This document shows, one piece after another, positions 1 to 5,578 of a stretch of DNA of 5,578 nucleotides; within the stretch, counting starts at the first letter, position 1; every line of letters begins with the position of its first letter. The notes under the pieces are model-generated. The model made no database searches. It saw only the letters and a list, made by a program, of their open reading frames with translations, and was not told the DNA's origin. This stretch comes from Granulosicoccaceae bacterium. Its GTDB lineage: Bacteria > Pseudomonadota > Gammaproteobacteria > Granulosicoccales > Granulosicoccaceae. Made by a program: the position numbers and the translations under genes. The DNA is taken from NCBI GenBank assembly GCA_023301405.1, contig JALZUX010000213.1, positions 1 to 5,578 on the forward strand, read 5' to 3'.

Positions 1-1163
1 GGCAGTCCAACATAATTAACTGCAAGACTCGCCTGAGCTGATTCATTCTCTCGTAAAAAAGCCAGTTCAGCCTGCTGTATTCTCAGTTCAAATTCAGATT
101 GCCCGGGAAAGCGATGCAGCATTGATGTCATCCACCAGCTAAAGCGTTCAGCTTTCCACACCCGTGACAGTGCAGTTTGAGAATACGCGTCTAGGCCTTC
201 GTTGTTTTTATTCAGGTAGTGCTGTTTTAGCGCTTGAAACAAGTAGTGCACGTCAGATGCAGCTGTGTTCAGCCCTTTAGCGCCAGTGGGAGGCACAATA
301 TGGGCGGCATCACCGCAAAGAAATAACTTGCCCCATTGCATAGGCTCACAGACAAAAGACCGCAGCGGTGCGATAGATTTTTCGATGGAAGGTCCGGTGA
401 TTAGGGTGTCTGCAAAGCTTTCAGGTATTCGGCGTTTCAGCTCTGCCCAGAAAGCGTCATCAGACCAGTTGTCTATATGGTCTTGCTGGTCACACTGAAT
501 ATAGTAGCGGCTGAGGTTTTCGTTACGCATCGAGCACAATGCAAAGCCACGCTCAGAATTTGCGTAGATGAGCTCTTCATGAATTGGCGGAGTTTCAGAC
601 AAAATACCCAGCCACCCGAATGGATAAACTTTTTCAAATTCGTTTCGGACTGTGTCGGGGATGGTCTGTCGGCTTACCCCATGGAATCCATCGCAACCGG
701 CTACATAGTCGCAGTCGATTTTAAAAGGTTTGCCGTTGCTGCTGCCGCTTACACTGGGAGAAGCTGATTGGATATCGTTAATGCAAACATCATCTGAATT
801 GAAAATGGTATACGCGCCGGCGTTCTCTCGGGCATCATAGAGGTCTTGAGTGACTTCTGTTTGCCCATAAACAGTGACGGGTTTGTCAATGTACTTGGTG
901 AATGGTATACGAAAATGATTGTTGTCATAGGCGATCACCGTGCCGTCATGGCTGATGCCATCCCGTTTTAGTCTTTCGTCAACACCGGCTTGCTCCATTA
1001 AGCTGACCAGGCCTCGCTCGAGTACGCCAGCGCGAATTCGGCTTAATACGTAATCACGGTCTTTGCGCTCAACCACAATGGCGTCAATACCGGCTACATG
1101 CAAAAGCTGTCCCAAAAGAAGACCGGATGGGCCACCGCCTATGATGCAGACTTGAGTTCTCAT
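1..1163 (-). CDS. pobA: 4-hydroxybenzoate 3-monooxygenase (PobA), 3' end cut by window edge
   Basis: This is a flavoprotein hydroxylase that converts 4-hydroxybenzoate to protocatechuate using FAD, NAD(P)H and O2. It feeds the beta-ketoadipate pathway and is cytosolic. I translated the minus strand from the ATG at 1163-1161 and obtained 387 full codons with no stop, running off the left edge. The product aligns almost end to end with the 394-residue Pseudomonas enzyme. It has the N-terminal FAD motif GGGPSG (9-14), the CDG motif at 157-159 (second nucleotide motif) and GDAAH at 284-288. Substrate and catalytic residues of the Pseudomonas protein are all present, shifted by one after a single-residue deletion: Tyr200, Ser211, Arg213, Arg219, Tyr221, Pro292, Asn299 and Tyr384, plus His72 and Arg44 unshifted. 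Arg33 and Tyr38 match the loop linked to NADPH preference. About six residues and the stop are missing. A weak AGGT lies 12 bases before the start. The 61-base gap to the VWA gene shows no clear promoter, so co-transcription is possible. No pobR regulator is visible. Confidence 0.97.
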   Translation of the reverse strand, partial: MRTQVCIIGGGPSGLLLGQLLHVAGIDAIVVERKDRDYVLSRIRAGVLERGLVSLMEQAGVDERLKRDGISHDGTVIAYDNNHFRIPFTKYIDKPVTVYGQTEVTQDLYDARENAGAYTIFNSDDVCINDIQSASPSVSGSSNGKPFKIDCDYVAGCDGFHGVSRQTIPDTVRNEFEKVYPFGWLGILSETPPIHEELIYANSERGFALCSMRNENLSRYYIQCDQQDHIDNWSDDAFWAELKRRIPESFADTLITGPSIEKSIAPLRSFVCEPMQWGKLFLCGDAAHIVPPTGAKGLNTAASDVHYLFQALKQHYLNKNNEGLDAYSQTALSRVWKAERFSWWMTSMLHRFPGQSEFELRIQQAELAFLRENESAQASLAVNYVGL

Positions 1164-1224
1164 TTTTGTGGCTTTACCTGCAGCGCTAAGTCTTTATGGC
1201 AATGATTGCAACGTGAAGCGCAAA

Positions 1225-2409
1225 TCATGATTTTTTCTGTAACTGTTTAATCGCGTTACCGATACCTTCAACAGTAAGGGGAAACATGCGTTCTTTCATG
1301 AGTTGGTGGGTGATTTTGATTGAAGGCACGCGTGGCCAATGAACTTCAGGCTCCGGGTTCAACCACACGGCATGCGGAAATTTTTCAAGAACTCTTTCAA
1401 TCCAGGTAACTCCGGACTCTTCGTTCCAATGCTCAACGCTGCCACCGGCGGTGGTTATTTCAAAAGGGCTCATGGTGGCATCACCGACAAAAATCACCCG
1501 ATAGTCAGCCCCGTAGGTGCGCATAAATTCAACGGTAGGGATGACTTCGTTGTGGCGTCTGTGGTTATCTTTCCAAAGGCGTTCGTAAAGGAAGTTGTGA
1601 AAGTAATAGTATTCTAAGTGCTTAAATTCACCGCGCGCGGCTGAAAACAGTGCCTCACTGACTTGCACGTGGTAGTCCATTGATCCGCCCACATCAAATA
1701 GCAACAGCACCTTTATTGCGTTGCGGCGCTCTGCCACCATTTTGATGTCCAGCAGTCCGGCGTTTTTTGCAGTGGCGCTGATGGTGTCGTTGAGATCAAG
1801 TTCATCTTGCGCTCCCTGACGGGCAAAGTGTCTTAGCTTGCGCAATGCCATTTTAAAGTTACGGGTGCCCAATTCGCGTTGGTCATCAAGGTTTTTATAT
1901 TCACGTTTGTCCCAAACTTTCAGTGCGCGGCCGTGGCGCCCGGTTTTCTGACCAACTCTTACCCCCGCAGGGTTATAGCCATACGCGCCGAATGGTGATG
2001 TGCCACCTGTGCCAACCCATTTGCTGCCACCTTGATGGCGCTCTTGTTGTTCCTCAAGGCGTTTGCGCAGCGTTTCCATGATCTCATCCCAGCCGCCCAG
2101 TTCTTCTATTTTTTGCTTTTCCTCTTCGGTGAATAATCGCTCTGCTTCAAGCTTAAGCCATTCGTCGGGGATATCGCCAATGACGTTGGCAAAAGTACTT
2201 TGAAGCCCGGATACATAGTCACCAAAGACTTTGTCAAAGCGATCGAAATGGCGTTCGTCCTTTACCAATGCCAGACGTGCAAAGTGATAGAAATCGTCAA
2301 TGTCGTAGTTACCGATCCCGGTGTTTAAGCCGTCAAGCATGGCAAGGTATTCGGTAATCGAAACAGGCACCTGGGCTTGTCGCAGCCGGAAAAGGAAGTC
2401 GATCATCAT
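1225..2409 (-). CDS. CoxE-like VWA domain protein, partner of MoxR ATPase
   Basis: This is a 394-residue cytosolic protein with no signal peptide or membrane segment. Residues 1-125 are mostly helical and charged, with an acidic/basic coiled-coil-like stretch around 85-125. A glycine-rich segment follows at 127-160 (WVGTGGTSPFGAYGYNPAG), which I recall as a hallmark of the CoxE-like group of VWA proteins. The VWA domain fills roughly 230-394. Its metal-ion site reads DVGGS (239-243) instead of the usual DxSxS, so the first serine is a glycine; Asp310 in FVGDATMSP is the likely later site residue. Proteins of this group are encoded beside MoxR ATPases and are thought to assist maturation, metal insertion or remodelling of a client, as CoxD/CoxE do for CO dehydrogenase. 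Here the gene starts 16 bases after the ATPase stop, without a clear Shine-Dalgarno sequence, which suggests translational coupling. Two ATGs in tandem (2409 and 2406) are both possible starts. The client is unknown; no oxidoreductase subunit genes for such a system are visible. Confidence 0.93.
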   Translation of the reverse strand: MMIDFLFRLRQAQVPVSITEYLAMLDGLNTGIGNYDIDDFYHFARLALVKDERHFDRFDKVFGDYVSGLQSTFANVIGDIPDEWLKLEAERLFTEEEKQKIEELGGWDEIMETLRKRLEEQQERHQGGSKWVGTGGTSPFGAYGYNPAGVRVGQKTGRHGRALKVWDKREYKNLDDQRELGTRNFKMALRKLRHFARQGAQDELDLNDTISATAKNAGLLDIKMVAERRNAIKVLLLFDVGGSMDYHVQVSEALFSAARGEFKHLEYYYFHNFLYERLWKDNHRRHNEVIPTVEFMRTYGADYRVIFVGDATMSPFEITTAGGSVEHWNEESGVTWIERVLEKFPHAVWLNPEPEVHWPRVPSIKITHQLMKERMFPLTVEGIGNAIKQLQKKS

Positions 2410-2425
2410 GTTGGTTGGCCGCTTG

Positions 2426-3274
2426 TTATTGCTTGCGACGGTTTAGAAAAACCAGCCGTTCAAACAGATGCACGTCTTGTTCGTTCTTTAGCAGCGCGCC
2501 ATGCAGTTTGGGAATAATTGAGTTCGGGTCATCTGCTTGCAAAGCATCTGCGGGGATGTCTTCTGCGAGTAGCAATTTTATCCAATCCAATAGTTCAGAG
2601 GTGGACGGTTTTTTCTTTAACCCTTGAACTTCACGAATATCGAAAAATACTTTCAGGGCGGCTTCGAGCAGATCGTTTTTTAGGCCCGGGTAGTGAACAT
2701 CGATAATCTGCTTCATGGTGCCAGCGTCAGGGAAGCGGATATAGTGAAAAAAGCAACGGCGAAGAAAAGCGTCGGGGAGTTCTTTTTCGTTGTTGCTGGT
2801 GATGATTACTAATGGTCTGTTTTTAGCGACGATGGTTTCTCGGGTTTCGTAGACGTGGAATTCCATTTTATCGATTTCAAGTAGCAGATCATTGGGGAAT
2901 TCAATATCGGCTTTATCAATTTCATCGATCAGCATGACCCCCATCTTGTCTGACTCAAACGCTTCCCACATTTTGCCTTTAATAATGTAGTTTGAAATAT
3001 CGTGTACACGATCATCGCCAAGTTGGGAGTCACGCAGTCTGGATACCGCGTCGTATTCGTAAAGGCCTTGCTGCGCCTTGGTGGTTGATTTGATGTGCCA
3101 ACGGTACAACGGCGCGTTGATTGATCGTGAGACCTCCTCGGCTAGCTGCGTTTTACCGGTGCCGGGCTCCCCCTTAATGAGCAGTGGTCTACCCAGTGTA
3201 ATGGCGGCGTTTACCGCCAGGGTGAGGTCGTCAGTTGAAACGTAGCTGTCAGTGCCGCTAAATCGCTGGCTCAT
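2426..3274 (-). CDS. MoxR-family AAA+ ATPase
   Basis: This is a AAA+ ATPase of the MoxR class (CoxD-like), predicted to be a cytosolic oligomer that uses ATP hydrolysis to remodel or mature a client together with the VWA protein encoded next. With the start chosen here it has 282 residues. Walker A is GEPGTGKT (35-42), Walker B is VMLIDEID (113-120), sensor 1 is ITSNN (158-162), paired arginines in FLRRCFF (172-173) are candidate arginine fingers, and the KPSTSELLDW block (222-231) sits in the sensor 2 region. I prefer the ATG at 3274-3272. It has GGGA six bases upstream, and the protein then begins MSQRFSGTDSYV, close to the usual family N-terminus. A longer start at 3307 (293 residues) has no ribosome-binding site and adds 11 residues unlike the family. 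The gene is first in a probable operon with the VWA gene. The 345-base or longer gap before it implies its own promoter, but I could not identify one convincingly. Confidence 0.95.
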   Translation of the reverse strand: MSQRFSGTDSYVSTDDLTLAVNAAITLGRPLLIKGEPGTGKTQLAEEVSRSINAPLYRWHIKSTTKAQQGLYEYDAVSRLRDSQLGDDRVHDISNYIIKGKMWEAFESDKMGVMLIDEIDKADIEFPNDLLLEIDKMEFHVYETRETIVAKNRPLVIITSNNEKELPDAFLRRCFFHYIRFPDAGTMKQIIDVHYPGLKNDLLEAALKVFFDIREVQGLKKKPSTSELLDWIKLLLAEDIPADALQADDPNSIIPKLHGALLKNEQDVHLFERLVFLNRRKQ

Positions 3275-3280
3275 TGTGGA

Positions 3281-3284
3281 TCCC
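3281..3284 (-). promoter_or_regulatory. Probable ribosome-binding site of the MoxR ATPase gene
   Basis: On the minus strand GGGA lies six bases before the ATG at 3274. It is a short, partial Shine-Dalgarno match, but it is well spaced, and it favours this start over the upstream ATG at 3307, which is preceded only by pyrimidine-rich sequence. The call rests on spacing and family N-terminus, not on a strong motif. Confidence 0.4.
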
Positions 3285-3515
3285 GGTAAATGGAGTGCAA
3301 CGTCCATTGTAGAGAGTCGTGATCAGTTGTAAAAGGTCAAACTTGTGGGGCTCAGTGATTGTGGCAGAGAGGGGCGATGGGGTAATGGCGTGGTGAGGTT
3401 TAAAGCCCAGTATTAAACCAAGTAAAGTGGGCCGCTTGCGCTATTTTGTCTGTACCGGTGTGCTGTTGCAAATTAAGCTTGCTGATCTATTGATCGGTGT
3501 TTAACTCTATTGCCC

Positions 3516-3535
3516 TGTGCATTGAGGTTTGCACA
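3516..3535. repeat. Perfect palindrome TGTGCA-N8-TGCACA
   Basis: Six-base perfect inverted arms separated by eight bases (TTGAGGTT on the plus strand). The size and symmetry fit a dimeric regulator operator, but equally a small hairpin. It lies about 240 bases upstream of the moxR start and about 120 bases downstream of the protease stop. There is no T-run beside it on either strand, so it does not look like an intrinsic terminator. It resembles but does not match the CRP consensus (TGTGA-N6-TCACA). Function unknown. Confidence 0.4.
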
Positions 3536-3622
3536 ATTGCCCTTGCGACGGCGCGTTTACGGGCCGCAACTGCTGCCCCTGTTTATTGAGTCGCCTTTAT
3601 CGCCAGTGTCTTTATCGAATCT

Positions 3623-3652
3623 AGGGCAAACGGCGATGATAATCGCTGCCCT
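3623..3652 (-). terminator. Hairpin abutting the subtilase stop codon, possible terminator
   Basis: On the transcribed minus strand, AGGGCA pairs with TGCCCT (outer 6 bp) and GCGAT with ATCGC (inner 5 bp) around a TATC loop, with a four-base CGTT bulge on the 3' side. The hairpin begins on the base next to the protease stop codon. It is not followed by a U-run, so it is not a textbook rho-independent terminator. It may instead be a 3'-end stabilising structure upstream of rho-dependent termination. The pairing is clear; the function is inferred from position only. Confidence 0.4.
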
Positions 3653-5578
3653 CTAGTACTTGAAGCCAGTGCCCAAAACGCGTCGAAATCGGCTTATGCC
3701 AACACTAATCAGTAACAACAGCAACAGTTGCGAAGGATCAGTGCTACCAGAGCCCTCAGTATGGTTGTCACCGTCCGGCAGTTCGACTGGCAGCGGTGTG
3801 TTGCCATCACCTGTGGTTACTGAGAATTCAGTGCTGAATGCACCCACTGATAAAATGAGCTGGGTTTCTGAGTCGAGTGCGCTGCCTGATTGCAGCGATA
3901 CAGAGATTGTATCTCCACTTCTGACCGTACCTTGAGCAGCCGTCAAGCCATTATCATTGATCGAGTAGAAACCGCCGCTGATCGTAACAATTGCTGGCTC
4001 TTGAAGCCCGCTGACGACTATCGTTTCAGAGTGTGCTGGCGAATTAACCGCCGCATTGACTATCGGGGCAAATGAGAAGGCTGCAGGTTGCTCGGTGTTG
4101 AGATTTGCCATCAGATCGAAGGTGGCCTCGCCGTCATTTGATCGATGAATGGCGCGCTCAACAGCAAAAAAATAAGTCCCTGCATCCACACGTGAAGCCA
4201 CTCGGAAATTTAAGCCGTTGCCGGTGTCGTCGTCGAGGGCCAGCACGCTCAGGTTTTCGTTTAACAAATAACCGTACAAATCTGTTGCTGAATCAGAAGC
4301 CACCGTTAGTAAACCCGTTTCAGTGGTGTTGATCTGGAAGTAGCGAATATCACGGTTGCCAAACAGGCTTGCTGAAGTCTGTAGCGTTAGCGGTAACGGT
4401 ATGAGTTGACTGGTAATGATGCCTTCTTCGGTGGCAGAGTTGTTGGGGATGTTGCCGTCCCGGGCGGCTGCTACAGCGCCTGATAAGTTTAGAATTCCGC
4501 CACCACAGTAGTAGATGTTGCAATCACCGTCGGTGGCAAAGTCGGTGGAAGTGATTTGTAGAATGCTCTGAATCTGTTGGGGCGACAAATCATTGTTCAC
4601 GCTTTGCATCAGGCTGATAGCACCACTGACGAGCGCTGCTGAAAAGCTACTGCCGGTCTCGGTTTGGTAGGTGTGGCCATCGGGATTTGAGGTCCGCCTA
4701 CCGCTGTTGGCTGCCACTACGATGTCTCGACCGGGGGTGGCCACAGTGACTTTTAAACCGTAGTTTGAGAAACCGGTATCAATGCTGCCACCCGGCGTAC
4801 TGGAACCGACAGTGATTACATCGGCACAGTTGGCCGGTGATGATCGTAATGCGTTGTTGTTTTCGTTGCCTGCTGCAACAACAAATGGAATCCCCAGAAT
4901 GTTGAGTTCATCAATGACGTCCTGCCAAGCGGGCGTACACTCTGTTTGGCCACCAATACTTAAGTTGATTACTGTGGCGGGGGTGTCATTGAGTGGCGCT
5001 CCTGACACGGCTAAACCGGCGCTCCAGCGGATCGCATCGATTATGTCGGCATCGGTGCCGCCACATCGGCCCAGTGCTCTGGCGTATAAAATCTGTGCAT
5101 TCCAGTCAATACCGGCAATACCTTCTGAATTGTTGCTGTTACCGGCGGCCGCGCTGGCAACGCCAGTGCCATGCCAGCTGCTGGACTGTGAATCGCAATG
5201 ATCACCGGGATCAGTGGGGTCAGAATCGCGACCGTCGCCATCATTGGCTGCGGTGAAAACATTTGCACCCTCAGCGCTGACAAAGTCGTGACCCAGGCCC
5301 GTTATTGCACGATTTTGCAACTCCGGATGGTCTGGAAGTGCGCCGGTATCGACGATGGCAATCACTGAGGTTTGAGACCCGGTGGTGATATCCCAGGCAC
5401 CCGGCGCGCGAATGCTGTACGTGCCTTCGAATAAGTAGGACTGATTTCCCGGGATTGAGTTGTCTTGAAATAGCGGATCGTTTGGCTGAACCAGGGTATG
5501 GCGACGGTACTCGACCGAGACCGACTCCACTGCTGAGCTGGTTGCGATCTGTTGCGCGCGCAGGTGCAGAGCGTTGCT
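3653..5578 (-). CDS. Secreted subtilisin-family (S8) serine protease, 5' end cut by window edge
   Basis: This is an extracellular serine endopeptidase with 641 codons' worth of residues visible; the signal peptide and most of the propeptide lie beyond the right edge. The frame stays open to 5578, and the GTG at 5530 is an internal valine, not a start. Residues 1-30 look like the end of an I9-type inhibitory propeptide (SAVESVSVEYRRH) and the linker to the mature enzyme. The catalytic triad is Asp77 (IVDTG), His136 (WHGTGVAS) and Ser311 (GSSFSAA), with oxyanion Asn238 (AAGN). An Asp-rich insert before His136 (about 112-127) may bind calcium. Six cysteines (128, 172, 215, 251, 353, 358) suggest disulfides, consistent with export. 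After the catalytic domain come a PPC-like beta domain (about 400-495, with TDLYGYLL and LDDDTGNG), a second beta-sandwich (about 500-590), a polar linker and a tail of QLLLLLLISVGI followed by RFRR (630-633), like a GlyGly-CTERM/rhombosortase-type sorting signal. The substrate is unknown. The gene ends with TAG and is probably monocistronic. Confidence 0.97.
   Translation of the reverse strand, partial: SNALHLRAQQIATSSAVESVSVEYRRHTLVQPNDPLFQDNSIPGNQSYLFEGTYSIRAPGAWDITTGSQTSVIAIVDTGALPDHPELQNRAITGLGHDFVSAEGANVFTAANDGDGRDSDPTDPGDHCDSQSSSWHGTGVASAAAGNSNNSEGIAGIDWNAQILYARALGRCGGTDADIIDAIRWSAGLAVSGAPLNDTPATVINLSIGGQTECTPAWQDVIDELNILGIPFVVAAGNENNNALRSSPANCADVITVGSSTPGGSIDTGFSNYGLKVTVATPGRDIVVAANSGRRTSNPDGHTYQTETGSSFSAALVSGAISLMQSVNNDLSPQQIQSILQITSTDFATDGDCNIYYCGGGILNLSGAVAAARDGNIPNNSATEEGIITSQLIPLPLTLQTSASLFGNRDIRYFQINTTETGLLTVASDSATDLYGYLLNENLSVLALDDDTGNGLNFRVASRVDAGTYFFAVERAIHRSNDGEATFDLMANLNTEQPAAFSFAPIVNAAVNSPAHSETIVVSGLQEPAIVTISGGFYSINDNGLTAAQGTVRSGDTISVSLQSGSALDSETQLILSVGAFSTEFSVTTGDGNTPLPVELPDGDNHTEGSGSTDPSQLLLLLLISVGISRFRRVLGTGFKY

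Larger units (their letters stand above)
3308..3652. other. Intergenic region between the subtilase and MoxR genes
   Basis: No coding region is evident on either strand. The stretch holds the hairpin at 3623-3652 and the palindrome at 3516-3535, both listed separately. It must contain the end of the protease transcript and probably the promoter of the moxR-VWA unit. The best minus-strand promoter-like pairs are weak. One is TTGCAA and CAAAAT with a 17-base spacer. Another is TTTACT and TTTAAA with a 16-base spacer. A TACAAT at 3311-3306 overlaps the upstream ATG and has no proper -35 partner; the nearby TTGACC (3340-3335) is 23 bases away. On the plus strand 3345-3400 is G-rich with three GGGG tracts, so the transcript leader would be C-rich. 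No tRNA, riboswitch or CRISPR structure was recognised. Confidence 0.6.

Noticed and set aside
265..767. Two overlapping plus-strand ORFs (265-498 and 477-767)
   Set aside because: They are antisense to pobA, whose translation matches a known enzyme throughout. They show no recognisable domain.
1164..1224. A separate pobA promoter in the gap after the VWA gene
   Set aside because: Partial boxes such as TTGCGC and ATAAAG can be found, but spacing and match are too poor to call.
1339..1617. Plus-strand ORF of 92 codons
   Set aside because: It is a shadow of the VWA coding sequence on the opposite strand and ends with low-quality, valine-rich sequence.
2415..2706. Plus-strand ORFs of 70 and 62 codons
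   Set aside because: Both lie antisense within the MoxR ATPase gene, whose motifs are intact. The translations are Ser/Arg/Cys-rich, as expected for shadow frames.
3306..3340. TTGACC plus TACAAT as a sigma-70 promoter for moxR
   Set aside because: The spacer is 23 bases, far from the usual 16-18, so the two boxes cannot work as one canonical promoter.
3345..3400. G-rich plus-strand tract as a G-quadruplex
   Set aside because: There are only three GGGG tracts, with one loop of about 20 bases and then only GG pairs. A stable four-tract structure is not supported.
3660..4332. Three plus-strand ORFs antisense to the C-terminal half of the protease
   Set aside because: The main frame encodes coherent beta domains and a sorting tail here. 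The antisense products have no recognisable features and no ribosome-binding context I could support.
4782..5283. Plus- and minus-strand ORFs of 80-139 codons inside the protease gene
   Set aside because: The catalytic Asp, His and Asn of the protease are encoded in or close to this stretch in the main frame, so the other frames are by-products. The 139-codon ORF is long but has no recognisable family.

Overview
The window looks like chromosomal DNA from a free-living, probably marine or aquatic, gammaproteobacterium. That placement is inferred from the mid-range base composition, the PobA sequence (very close to the Pseudomonas-type enzyme) and the style of the secreted subtilase (long extracellular S8 protease with C-terminal beta domains and a short hydrophobic/basic tail). 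No marker in the window fixes the genus. All four genes lie on the minus strand, so the reading order is right to left.

Layout, in the direction of transcription. (1) 5578-3653: a large secreted subtilisin-family serine protease whose 5' end lies beyond the right edge. (2) 3652-3275: a gap of about 380 bases with no convincing gene. It holds an imperfect hairpin directly against the protease stop codon and a perfect 6-bp palindrome with an 8-base spacer. (3) 3274-2426: a MoxR-family AAA+ ATPase. (4) 2409-1225: a CoxE-like von Willebrand factor A (VWA) protein, 16 bases downstream of the ATPase. (5) 1163-1: 4-hydroxybenzoate 3-monooxygenase (PobA), 61 bases downstream of the VWA gene and cut by the left edge about six codons before its expected end.

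Function. The ATPase and VWA protein form a classic MoxR-VWA pair, thought to act together as a chaperone-like or metal-insertion machine on a client not encoded here. PobA makes protocatechuate from 4-hydroxybenzoate for the beta-ketoadipate route. The same orientation and short gap allow co-transcription with the MoxR-VWA pair, but no functional link is evident. The protease is exported and probably held at, or released from, the cell surface through its C-terminal tail; it appears to be a separate transcription unit.

I found no convincing undescribed system. The most useful second looks are the non-canonical C-terminal sorting tail of the protease, the altered metal-site motif in the VWA protein, the start-codon choice of the ATPase, and the palindromes between the protease and the ATPase.
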